From Acidocella sp. (GTDB lineage: Bacteria > Pseudomonadota > Alphaproteobacteria > Acetobacterales > Acetobacteraceae), in the NCBI GenBank assembly GCA_029077775.1, contig JAQNCU010000099.1, forward strand, positions 1 to 8,959: a stretch of 8,959 nt of DNA, in the 5' to 3' direction. Numbering within the stretch: the first letter of the stretch is position 1; every line of letters begins with the position of its first letter. Made by a program: the position numbers and the translations under genes. The notes beneath the pieces are model-generated. The model did not search any database. It saw only the letters and a program-made list of their open reading frames with translations, and had not been told where the DNA came from. Below are positions 1 to 6,193 of the stretch, one piece after another.

Positions 1-756
1 TGGAGACAGCATGATCAGTCCCGAGGCGCGACCCCCGATATCGGCGACGATGGCGCGCGTCGCCGGGTCTGGCGGGTCGGCCAGATGGGCGATTTCGGCC
101 GGGATGCAAAACGGCAGGCGTAATGTGCCGTGGCGTACACGCGGCTGGTTCATCATGTCGGTAATCGCGGGCAGGTCCTCGGGCTCGACACCGCGCAGGC
201 TGAACGGGCCGGGCGGTGAGACAGCGGATGATGACGGATAGGGTGAGACATCGCGCGGCAGATCCCCGCGCAGCCGCGCCATGAACTGCGAATCGGTAAA
301 CGCGCCTTCACGAAATGAATCGTCGCGCTCCACACCCTCCGGCACGAACCCGAATTTGGTGTACAAAGCAACGGCCGGCGCGTTGTCGGGGAAGACCGAA
401 AGCTCCAGCCGGCGCAGCCCGAGCCAGTTATCGGCAAGGTCCGTCAAAGCCGCGAACAACGCCGTGCCGACGCCTTTGCCCGCCCATTCATCATGCACCG
501 TGATGCCGACGCTGGCCGCATGGGCGCGACGGGCCAGCCTGCTGCCATGCAGACCGGCCAGCCCGACCACGGTGTCGCCCGTGCAGGCGACGAGAAAACG
601 GTCTGGCGGGGCGCTGTTTTTCGCGAAAAAATTCCGGCTGCGCGCCAGGCTCTCAAACGGCATGGCGAGCGTGCCCCGGCGCGCGCGGGGCAGGTTACGG
701 ATGAAGCTGATGGCGGGGTGATCTTCGGCGGTCATCGCCCTGATGGTGTACGGCAC
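1..756 (-). CDS. GNAT-family N-acetyltransferase with tandem GNAT units (partial, 3' end outside window)
   Basis: Likely a cytoplasmic acetyl-CoA-dependent N-acetyltransferase; the acceptor cannot be deduced. 252 residues are visible and the frame stays open to the left edge. The first unit spans about residues 3-160. It has the acetyl-CoA loop WAGKGVGTAL (91-100) after the strand VGITV, then the late GNAT pattern ELSVFPDNAPAVALYTKFGF (118-137). A second unit begins near residue 185: FSLRGVEPEDLPAI mirrors YTIRAMTAEDHPAI at residues 3-16, and RVRHGTLRLPF mirrors RARRGTLAMPF. The GTG start was chosen because AGGAG lies 8 nt upstream. The in-frame ATG seven codons later (733-735) has no comparable site and would remove the first conserved strand. 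A leader ORF and a terminator lie upstream on the same strand, so expression may be attenuated. The GNAT assignment is firm; the substrate is unknown. Confidence 0.88.
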   Translation of the reverse strand, partial: MPYTIRAMTAEDHPAISFIRNLPRARRGTLAMPFESLARSRNFFAKNSAPPDRFLVACTGDTVVGLAGLHGSRLARRAHAASVGITVHDEWAGKGVGTALFAALTDLADNWLGLRRLELSVFPDNAPAVALYTKFGFVPEGVERDDSFREGAFTDSQFMARLRGDLPRDVSPYPSSSAVSPPGPFSLRGVEPEDLPAITDMMNQPRVRHGTLRLPFCIPAEIAHLADPPDPATRAIVADIGGRASGLIMLSP

Positions 757-764
757 GTGGAAGG

Positions 765-769
765 CTCCT
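765..769 (-). promoter_or_regulatory. Shine-Dalgarno site fixing the GTG start of the GNAT gene
   Basis: The minus strand reads AGGAG, 8 nt before the GTG at 754-756. This supports the non-ATG start. The site lies downstream of the terminator at 805-833, so transcripts that stop there lack it. Confidence 0.7.
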
Positions 770-785
770 AAGGTGGGCCTGAGTG

Positions 786-819
786 CCGGTGGGGATTGGC
801 CCATAAAAAACCCCACCGG
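786..819 (-). repeat. Perfect 9-bp inverted repeat overlapping the terminator
   Basis: ccggtgggg at 786-794 is the exact reverse complement of ccccaccgg at 811-819, with a 16-nt gap. In the minus-strand RNA the 811-819 arm overlaps the 3' arm of the terminator (809-817), so the two hairpins exclude each other. This longer pairing can form only after polymerase has passed the terminator. It may therefore shape the 5' end of read-through mRNA rather than act as a classical anti-terminator. The repeat is seen directly; its role is inferred. Confidence 0.5.
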
Positions 820-833
820 ATGAAGGCGGGGTT
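805..833 (-). terminator. Rho-independent terminator / possible attenuator before the GNAT gene
   Basis: The minus-strand RNA forms AACCCCGCC (833-825), loop UUCAUCC, GGUGGGGUU (817-809). This is a 9-bp stem with one G-U pair, running into a six-U tract (810-805). Read on the plus strand the G-U pair becomes an A-C mismatch and no clean U-tract follows, so it works leftward. The only ORF between it and the likely promoter is the 28-codon leader. It therefore either ends a tiny separate transcript or attenuates the GNAT gene. An upstream GGCGGGG (886-892) can pair with its 5' arm (825-831). Confidence 0.78.
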
Positions 834-862
834 GATTTTGAGACTGAAACGGATGTGACCCG

Positions 863-949
863 TTATGAGATGCCCAAACCCCCTGCCCCGCCATAATTGT
901 GGCGGACCATGCCCGAAGCCGATTGGGTAAGTTTGACGACCTGTCTCAT
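863..949 (-). CDS. 28-residue leader ORF upstream of an attenuator-like terminator
   Basis: A short ORF begins MRQVVKLTQSASG, ends GGAGGLGIS, and stops at TAA 30 nt before the terminator stem. I do not recognise the peptide. It has no signal peptide, no membrane segment and no run of Trp, His, Leu, Thr or Phe, so it is not a standard amino-acid-biosynthesis leader. The upstream Shine-Dalgarno is weak (AGG with about 8 nt spacing). A TATAGG box at 958-963 would place transcription start almost at the ATG, so translation could be leaderless. Codons 20-22 contain GGCGGGG, which is complementary to the 5' arm of the terminator. A ribosome finishing the ORF would cover this anti-terminator arm. 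Alternatives are a free-standing small protein gene or a chance ORF. Confidence 0.45.
   Translation of the reverse strand: MRQVVKLTQSASGMVRHNYGGAGGLGIS
886..892 (-). promoter_or_regulatory. Candidate anti-terminator arm inside the leader ORF
   Basis: The minus-strand RNA reads GGCGGGG here. It can form seven Watson-Crick pairs with CCCCGCC (831-825), the 5' arm of the terminator. Slightly downstream, GGGGTT within 877-883 offers a second 6-bp pairing with AACCCC (833-828). Either pairing would compete with the terminator. The complementarity is visible in the sequence; use in the cell is inferred, and G-rich stretches match by chance fairly easily in such DNA. Confidence 0.38.
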
Positions 950-957
950 ATCAATAA

Positions 958-984
958 CCTATACGGCGCGCGGCGCGTTGCCAA
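958..984 (-). promoter_or_regulatory. Possible leftward promoter for the leader ORF and GNAT gene
   Basis: On the minus strand TTGGCA (984-979) is followed after 15 nt by TATAGG (963-958). The spacer is shorter than the usual 17 nt, and TAGGTT at 17 nt is a poorer alternative. Its -35 box overlaps that of the rightward candidate. Confidence 0.28.
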
Positions 985-1005
985 GCGATAATGTGCGGAT
1001 AATAT
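978..1005 (+). promoter_or_regulatory. Possible rightward promoter for the secreted-protein gene
   Basis: TTGCCA (978-983) is followed after 16 nt by TAATAT (1000-1005), giving a 5' leader of about 57 nt. A second AT-rich patch, TATAAA at 1038-1043, has no good -35 partner. No other signal was seen in this intergenic stretch on the plus strand. Confidence 0.3.
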
Positions 1006-1068
1006 CCCCGGCCTCGCAAACCAGCATCTCCTGACCATATAAAATCCGATATAGTTTAGGAGTGTTTA

Positions 1069-1743
1069 ATGTCGCATCGACTTGCTCTGGCCATTGCCGC
1101 CAGCCTTGCCCTCGCCACCGCTGCGCATGCGGCAGCACCCATACGTGTGCGCGGGACGATTGTTGCGGTCAGCCCGACCTCGATCACCATGCAAACGCCG
1201 GCGCATACCCGCGTGATTGTGGGCCTTGATAAATCCACACGATACGCGGTCTCGACCAAATCATCGCTCAGCGCCATCCAGCCCGGCGGCTATATCGGGA
1301 CAGCGACAAAAACCGTTTCCGGGCAGCATATCGCGCTGGAGGTCGTGGTGTTTCCGCCCTCGATGCGCGGCGCGGGTGAGGGGCATTACCCGTGGGACAA
1401 GATCCCCGACACGACCAAGACCGATACGATGACCCATTCCAGCATGACCAATGGCAATGTCTCGATGGCGATGCCGGTTCCCACCACCAAAAGCTCGATG
1501 ACCAACGGCGATGTTACCACCGCGGCGTCGACCGGCGGGTCTAAAACCCTCATCGTGACCTATAAAGGTGGCCATGAGACTATTTTGGTGCCACCGACCG
1601 CGCCTGTCGTCACCGTGGCGCCCGCCACCATCAGCGCAGCCAAGGATGGCGCTTCGGTGTTTATCGTCGCTACACCTGCGGCAGACGGGCTGGTTGCGGC
1701 CTATGTCAACACAGCCACGGGCGGCATCAAGCTCGCTATGTAA
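1069..1743 (+). CDS. Secreted/periplasmic beta-rich protein of unknown function (DUF5666-like halves)
   Basis: Predicted to be exported by Sec: the N-terminus has basic residues, a hydrophobic stretch LALAIAASLALATA and an AHA|AA cleavage site after residue 21. The mature part has two similar-looking beta-rich halves. The first is about residues 26-95 (RGTIVAVSPTSITM, then GGYIGTATKTVSGQHIA). The second is about residues 159-222 (KTLIVTYKGGHETILVPP, then DGASVFIVATPAADGLVAA). The pattern of a strand pair, then 'G..V.V......dG...A', resembles DUF5666-type OB-like domains. The linker carries SSMTNGNV (124-131) and SSMTNGDV (142-149), a Ser/Thr/Met-rich repeat. There are no cysteines and no catalytic motif. 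The start is set by AGGAG 6 nt before the ATG. It ends 10 bp from the convergent hydrolase gene. Relatives may carry misleading transporter names, but nothing here is a membrane permease. Function unknown. Confidence 0.82.
   Translation: MSHRLALAIAASLALATAAHAAAPIRVRGTIVAVSPTSITMQTPAHTRVIVGLDKSTRYAVSTKSSLSAIQPGGYIGTATKTVSGQHIALEVVVFPPSMRGAGEGHYPWDKIPDTTKTDTMTHSSMTNGNVSMAMPVPTTKSSMTNGDVTTAASTGGSKTLIVTYKGGHETILVPPTAPVVTVAPATISAAKDGASVFIVATPAADGLVAAYVNTATGGIKLAM
1438..1515 (+). repeat. Two in-frame copies of an SSMTNG coding repeat
   Basis: The segments starting at 1438 and 1492 (54 bp apart) both encode SSMTNG(N/D)V. They differ at several third-codon positions, so this is an old or selected duplication rather than a fresh copy. 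Confidence 0.5.
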
Positions 1744-1786
1744 GCCGTTCGCCTCACAAAACTCGGTTGGCGCGGGCGAGAACGGC
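1744..1786. repeat. Inverted repeat across the convergent gene ends
   Basis: GCCGTTC (1744-1750) pairs with GAACGGC (1780-1786), and GCC (1751-1753) with GGC (1775-1777) across a 2-nt bulge. It starts right after the plus-strand stop and lies partly in the 3' end of the minus-strand hydrolase. No U-tract follows on either strand, so it would be at best a pause site or RNA 3'-end protector. Confidence 0.3.
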
Positions 1787-3016
1787 CTCGAACAAGACCT
1801 GGCAGCCCGCCTCGGCCTCAAACTGTTCCACGGACTCAGCCTCGTTATGGGATAAACCGTCCTTGCAGGGCGTGAAGATCATCGCGGTGGGGATTTTGGT
1901 GGCGACATACACCGCGTCATGCCCGGCGCCCGAGACCATTTTGCGGGCTGGGTAGCCAAGCCGGGCAGCGGCCTGTTCGACCAGCGCCACACAATCCGCA
2001 TCGAAGGGCTGTGCGGGCACGCGGAATACCGGGGTCAAGGTGAGGGTGCAGCCATTGGCGGCGGCGCAGGCGGCGGCACGCTGGGGGAAATCCGTGGCGA
2101 TGGCGGCGATCCGCGCATCGGATGGGTTGCGGAATTCGACGTTGAATTTGGTGCGCCCAGGGATGACATTGGGCGAATTGGGGAACACCGCCAGCCGCCC
2201 GACCGTGCCGCGCCCGGGGTCGGCGATGTTGGTATCACCATCCTCACGCATGATCGCATCCACCACTTCGATGATCCGCGCGGTGGCCAGCAACGCATCA
2301 TGGCGGGCGATGGCGGGGGTGGTGCCCGCGTGGGAATCCTGACCTGTCACCTCGGCCTCGAACCAGATTTGTGCCTGCGCGCCTGTGACGATACCGATGG
2401 GCTTGCCCTCCGCCTCCAGGATCGGGCCTTGTTCGATATGCAGCTCAAACATCGCATCCGCCGGGAAGGCCGCACAAGGCTGCGCACCGACATAGCCGAT
2501 GGCGGCCAGGCCCTCGGCCACGCTCACGCCGTCACCATCCGTCAGTGCCTTGACCTTGTCCTCAGGCTGGATGCCGGACCATACGGCGCTGCCCATCATG
2601 GCGCGGCCAAAGCGGCAGCCTTCCTCATCGGTCCAGTTCACCAATTCGATGGGGGCCTCGGTGACGATGTCCAGATCGGCGAGCGTGCGCAGCACTTCGA
2701 GCCCCGCGATCACGCCCAGCGCGCCATCGAATTTGCCCCCCGTAGGCTGGCTGTCGAGATGCGAGCCCATCAGCACGGGCAGCCTGGCTGGGTCGCGCCC
2801 GGCGCGGCGGGCGAACATGTTGCCCATCGAGTCCACGCGGACCGTGCAGCCCGCCTGCTCGCACAAAACACGGAACAGATCGCGCCCGCGCCGGTCCTCA
2901 TCGGTCAGGGTGATCCGTTTGACCCCGCCTTTTTCGGTACCGCCGATCTGCGCGAACCGCATGAGCGTTTCCCATAGCCGGGCACCGTCGACAGGCTGGT
3001 TGGTCAAGGCTGGCAT
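1754..3016 (-). CDS. M20-family Zn-dependent hydrolase: N-carbamoyl-L-amino-acid hydrolase / allantoate amidohydrolase
   Basis: Cytosolic metal-dependent amidohydrolase of the AmaB/HyuC/AllC group. It cleaves N-carbamoyl or ureido groups from amino acids or allantoate. At 420 residues it is normal length. Visible family motifs: GSHLDSQPTGGKFDGALGV (84-102, ligands His86 and Asp97), TDEEGCRF (129-136, Glu131/132), ELHIEQGP (191-198, His193), a dimerisation-domain stretch from about 213 to 330 with SPNVIPG (281-287), then SGAGHDA (362-368) and GLSHNEAES (387-395, His390). The ATG at 3016 is preferred because GGAGA lies 5 nt upstream. A GTG ten codons earlier is in frame but adds unlike sequence. 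It is a single gene, divergent from transketolase and convergent with the secreted-protein gene. No hydantoinase, ureidoglycolate or purine-catabolism gene is nearby, so hydantoin, pyrimidine and purine routes cannot be separated. Fold and chemistry are certain; substrate is not. Confidence 0.93.
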   Translation of the reverse strand: MPALTNQPVDGARLWETLMRFAQIGGTEKGGVKRITLTDEDRRGRDLFRVLCEQAGCTVRVDSMGNMFARRAGRDPARLPVLMGSHLDSQPTGGKFDGALGVIAGLEVLRTLADLDIVTEAPIELVNWTDEEGCRFGRAMMGSAVWSGIQPEDKVKALTDGDGVSVAEGLAAIGYVGAQPCAAFPADAMFELHIEQGPILEAEGKPIGIVTGAQAQIWFEAEVTGQDSHAGTTPAIARHDALLATARIIEVVDAIMREDGDTNIADPGRGTVGRLAVFPNSPNVIPGRTKFNVEFRNPSDARIAAIATDFPQRAAACAAANGCTLTLTPVFRVPAQPFDADCVALVEQAAARLGYPARKMVSGAGHDAVYVATKIPTAMIFTPCKDGLSHNEAESVEQFEAEAGCQVLFEAVLARANRVL

Positions 3017-3034
3017 GTTCGTCTCCGCTATGGT

Positions 3035-3063
3035 TTGCGCTCGCACTCAGCACGCTTTATGCA
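3035..3063 (+). promoter_or_regulatory. Candidate sigma70-type promoter of the tkt-gap-pgk operon
   Basis: In the 75-bp divergent gap, TTGCGC (3035-3040) is followed after exactly 17 nt by TATGCA (3058-3063). This predicts transcription start near 3070 and a leader of about 20 nt before the ATG at 3092. The match to consensus is moderate. Confidence 0.4.
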
Positions 3064-3091
3064 CGGCCCGAACAAGACGGAATAGCTTCGT

Positions 3092-5164
3092 ATGGCGGGT
3101 TTGGCTGAAATTTCGGGTAATGAGGCGGCACTCGCGCGCCAATCTGCGCTGCTCTCCGCGCCACCCGGGACCGACCGGATGCTCGCCAACGCCATCCGCG
3201 CTTTGGCGATCGACGCGGTGGAGACCGCAAAATCCGGCCATCCCGGCATGCCGATGGGCATGGCGGATGCCGCCAGCCTGTTATGGCGCAAGCATTTGAA
3301 GTTTGATGCCGCCGATGCGAGCTGGCCGGACCGCGACCGCTTTGTGCTGTCCGCCGGGCATGGCTCCATGCTGCTTTATGCGCTGCTGCATCTGACCGGG
3401 CATGCGGGCATGGAGATCGACACGCTGAAATCTTTCCGGCAACTGCATTCCGCCGCCGCCGGGCACCCGGAATATCACGAGCACCCGGCCATCGAGATGA
3501 CCACGGGCCCGCTGGGCCAGGGGCTTGCCACGGCCGTTGGCATGGCGATGGCTGAGCGCCTGCTGGCCGCGAAATTCGGCAAGAGCCTGGTTGACCACCG
3601 GACCTGGGTGATCGCGGGCGATGGCTGTTTGATGGAGGGTGTCAGCCACGAGGCAGGGGCGCTGGCCGGCCATTTGAAGCTGAACAAGCTGATTGTGTTG
3701 TTCGATGATAACGACATTTCCATCGACGGCGCGACCGGCATCTCGACATCGGAAGACCCGCTGAAGCGTTTCGCGGGTTATGGCTGGGCCACCAAGCGCG
3801 TGGATGGGCATGATTTCGCGGCCCTGCAAGCGGCATTTTTATGGGCGCAAAAATCCACCAAACCTGTGATGATCGCAGTCAAAACCATTATCGGCTTCGG
3901 CGCGCCGCACAAGGCGGGAACCGCTGGCGCGCATGGGTCGGCCCTGGGCGGGGCCGAGGCCGAGGCCGCCAAGCAAGCCCTGGGATGGGCGCATCTGCCG
4001 TTTGTGGTGCCACCCGATATATATGCGCCCTGGCGTGAGGCCGGGGCGCGCGGTGCGCCCGCCCGGCGCGCCTGGCTGAAGCGCCTCGCCCGCCACAACC
4101 AACGTGCCGAGTTTGAGCGCGTAATGGCAGGTAAACTGCCCGATGAGGTTACCGATGCGATCCGGGGCTTCAAGGCCAGCCTGGCCATGCAAAAACCCAC
4201 TTTGGCGACCCGGCAATCCAGCCTGAAAACGCTGGAGACGCTGGTCCCCGCGATGCCGGAGCTGGTCGGTGGCTCGGCGGACCTCACAGGCTCCAACCTC
4301 ACTCTGGTCAAAGGCATGGTGGGGGCGAGTGCTCAGAATTTCGCGGCACGCTATGTTTATTATGGTGTGCGTGAGTTCGGGATGGCGGCGGCGATGAACG
4401 GTATTGCCCTGCATGGCGGGCTGGTGCCCTATGGCGGCACGTTTTTTGTGTTTTCTGACTATATGCGCCCGGCCATTCGCCTTGCCGCCCTGATGGGCAT
4501 TCGCGTGATCCATGTACATACGCATGATTCCATCGGCCTGGGCGAGGATGGGCCGACGCACCAGCCGGTTGAGCATCTGGCGAGCTTCCGCGCCATGCCG
4601 AACGTGCTCGTGCTGCGCCCCGGCGATGCGATGGAGACGGCTGAATGCTGGGAAATCGCGATTCGGAACACCACAGGCCCCAGCCTGCTCGTGCTCTCCC
4701 GCCAGGCGGTGCCCGCTTTGCGCGATGATGCCAACGGCAATAAATCAGCGCGCGGCGCCTATGTTCTGGCCGAGGCTGACGGCGCGCGCGCTGCGACCAT
4801 TATCGCCACAGGCACCGAGCTTGCCATCGCCATGGCGGCACGCCAGAGTTTGGCCGCGTTCGGCTGTCAGGTCGCCGTGGTGTCCGCGCCGTGTTTTGAG
4901 CTGTTCGCGCGACAGGACGCCGCCTATCGCGCCGCCGTGCTGGGCAGCGCCCCACGCATCGGGATCGAGGCGGCATCGGGCTTTGGCTGGGAACGCTGGC
5001 TGGGCGATGATGGCGTGTTCATCGGTATGGCGGGCTTTGGCGCGAGTGCGCCCGCGGAAATTCTTTATGAGCATTTTGGGATCACCGAACGGGCGATCGT
5101 GCAAAATCTTTGGCGTCGGTTCGGTTTGGCCGAGGCCGCTGCCCAGCATCTGCAACTGATTTAA
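3092..5164 (+). CDS. tkt: Transketolase
   Basis: Thiamine-diphosphate enzyme moving two-carbon ketol units between sugar phosphates in the pentose-phosphate pathway. It yields glyceraldehyde-3-phosphate for the next two genes. All 690 residues fit a full transketolase. N-terminal part: SGHPGMPMGMAD (48-59), AGHGSMLLYALLHLTG (88-103), GPLGQGLATAVGMAMAE (139-155), then the cofactor motif from GDG (176-178) to DDN (205-207). Middle domain: GSADLTGSN (394-402), YYGVREFGMAAAMNGIALHG (423-442) with the catalytic glutamate expected at Glu428, and HDSIGLGEDGPTHQPVEHLA (478-497). The C-terminal domain is complete. The ATG at 3092 gives a 29-residue N-terminal extension with a weak ribosome site. An in-frame ATG at 3179, beginning MLANAIRALA, is the alternative. 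First gene of the operon, 15 bp before gap. No phosphoribulokinase or RuBisCO gene is present, so a Calvin-cycle role (cbbT) is not supported. Confidence 0.97.
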   Translation: MAGLAEISGNEAALARQSALLSAPPGTDRMLANAIRALAIDAVETAKSGHPGMPMGMADAASLLWRKHLKFDAADASWPDRDRFVLSAGHGSMLLYALLHLTGHAGMEIDTLKSFRQLHSAAAGHPEYHEHPAIEMTTGPLGQGLATAVGMAMAERLLAAKFGKSLVDHRTWVIAGDGCLMEGVSHEAGALAGHLKLNKLIVLFDDNDISIDGATGISTSEDPLKRFAGYGWATKRVDGHDFAALQAAFLWAQKSTKPVMIAVKTIIGFGAPHKAGTAGAHGSALGGAEAEAAKQALGWAHLPFVVPPDIYAPWREAGARGAPARRAWLKRLARHNQRAEFERVMAGKLPDEVTDAIRGFKASLAMQKPTLATRQSSLKTLETLVPAMPELVGGSADLTGSNLTLVKGMVGASAQNFAARYVYYGVREFGMAAAMNGIALHGGLVPYGGTFFVFSDYMRPAIRLAALMGIRVIHVHTHDSIGLGEDGPTHQPVEHLASFRAMPNVLVLRPGDAMETAECWEIAIRNTTGPSLLVLSRQAVPALRDDANGNKSARGAYVLAEADGARAATIIATGTELAIAMAARQSLAAFGCQVAVVSAPCFELFARQDAAYRAAVLGSAPRIGIEAASGFGWERWLGDDGVFIGMAGFGASAPAEILYEHFGITERAIVQNLWRRFGLAEAAAQHLQLI

Positions 5165-5170
5165 GGAGAG
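5163..5170 (+). promoter_or_regulatory. Ribosome binding site of gap overlapping the tkt stop codon
   Basis: AAGGAGAG begins inside the TAA stop of tkt and precedes the gap ATG at 5180 by about 9-11 nt. It is the strongest ribosome site within the operon, consistent with high GAPDH output and with coupling to tkt translation. Confidence 0.65.
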
Positions 5171-5179
5171 ACGTCTACC

Positions 5180-6193
5180 ATGGCTGTGAAAATTGCGATT
5201 AACGGGTTTGGGCGCATAGGACGTTTGGTTCTGCGCGCGATGATCGAGAGCGGGCGCACCGATATCGAGCCCGTGCTGATCAACGACCTCGGCAGTGTGG
5301 AGGATAATGCCCACATGTTTCGCTATGATTCGGTGCATGGCCGCTTCCCCGGCACGGTCGAGGTGAAGGGCGACAGCCTGGTCATTACCCATGCGGGGCG
5401 CACCTATGCGCCCATTAAGGTGACCGCTGAGCGTGACCCGGCAAAAGTGCCTTTGTCCGGCGTTGATGTGGCGATGGAGTGCACCGGGCTGTTCACCAAG
5501 CGTGAGGCCGCCGCCGCGTTGCTCACCGCTGGAGCGCGCAAGGTGCTGGTCTCCGCCCCGGCGGATGGCGTGGATGCGACCATTGTGTACGGCGTGAACC
5601 ACAAAACGCTGACAGCGGATATGCAGGTGGTCTCCAACGCCTCCTGCACCACCAACTGCCTGGCCCCGGTGGCCAAGGTTCTGCATGAGAGCTTCGGGAT
5701 TGAACGCGGGTATATGGTGACGATCCATTCCTATACCGGCGACCAGAAGACCGTGGACACGCTGCATAAAGACCTGCACCGCGCCCGCGCCGCCGCGTTG
5801 TCGATGATCCCGACCTCGACCGGTGCCGCCAAGGCTGTCGGCCTTGTGCTGCCGGAACTGATGGGCAAGCTGGATGGTACGGCCATCCGCGTGCCGACGC
5901 CGAATGTGTCGCTGATCTCGCTCGACGTGAACCTTAAGACCCATGCCACCGCCGCGCAGATCAACGCCGCGATGAAAGCGGCGAGCGAGGGCGAACTGAA
6001 GGGGATTCTGGATTATTCCACCGCCAAGCTGGTCAGCTCGGACTTTAACCATGTTGCGTATTCCAGCAGCTTTGATGCCCCCCAGACCGTGGTGGTGGAT
6101 GGCGCGCTGGCGCGGGTGATGTCCTGGTATGATAATGAATGGGGCTTTTCCAACCGGATGTCTGACACCGCGGCCTATTTCGGCGCGCTATGA
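5180..6193 (+). CDS. gap: Glyceraldehyde-3-phosphate dehydrogenase, type I
   Basis: Phosphorylating GAPDH, which interconverts glyceraldehyde-3-phosphate and 1,3-bisphosphoglycerate with NAD(P) in the cytosol. 337 residues is standard length. The Rossmann start is [14 protein letters not shown] (7-20), followed by [19 protein letters not shown] (33-51). The active site is SNASCTTN (152-159) with catalytic Cys156, and the base is His183 in TIHSYTGDQ. The substrate region continues with [28 protein letters not shown] and, near the end, [12 protein letters not shown]. Asn35-Asp36 after the second strand is compatible with NAD. The [19 protein letters not shown] stretch also occurs in dual-cofactor enzymes, so cofactor preference is left open. 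It overlaps pgk by four bases (ATGA), implying translational coupling. Confidence 0.98.
   Translation: MAVKIAINGFGRIGRLVLRAMIESGRTDIEPVLINDLGSVEDNAHMFRYDSVHGRFPGTVEVKGDSLVITHAGRTYAPIKVTAERDPAKVPLSGVDVAMECTGLFTKREAAAALLTAGARKVLVSAPADGVDATIVYGVNHKTLTADMQVVSNASCTTNCLAPVAKVLHESFGIERGYMVTIHSYTGDQKTVDTLHKDLHRARAAALSMIPTSTGAAKAVGLVLPELMGKLDGTAIRVPTPNVSLISLDVNLKTHATAAQINAAMKAASEGELKGILDYSTAKLVSSDFNHVAYSSSFDAPQTVVVDGALARVMSWYDNEWGFSNRMSDTAAYFGAL

Noticed and set aside
281..721. A 146-codon plus-strand open frame over the GNAT region
   Set aside because: The minus-strand frame has GNAT motifs, a Shine-Dalgarno site and an internal homologous repeat. The plus frame is low-complexity Ser/Arg/Pro-rich.
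863..949. Trp-, His- or Leu-type biosynthetic leader peptide
   Set aside because: No consecutive regulatory codons, and the downstream gene is an acetyltransferase rather than a biosynthetic operon.
757..1068. A known metabolite riboswitch or tRNA
   Set aside because: I could not match any recognisable aptamer core or cloverleaf. The only clear structures are the terminator and its competing stems.
1919..2977. A 352-codon plus-strand open frame
   Set aside because: Antisense shadow of the M20 hydrolase, which carries all metal-binding motifs on the minus strand.
4745..6052. A 435-codon minus-strand open frame
   Set aside because: It lies antisense to tkt and gap, whose motifs are unmistakable. 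Long antisense frames are common opposite G+C-rich genes, and its His/Gly/Arg-rich product shows no known domain.
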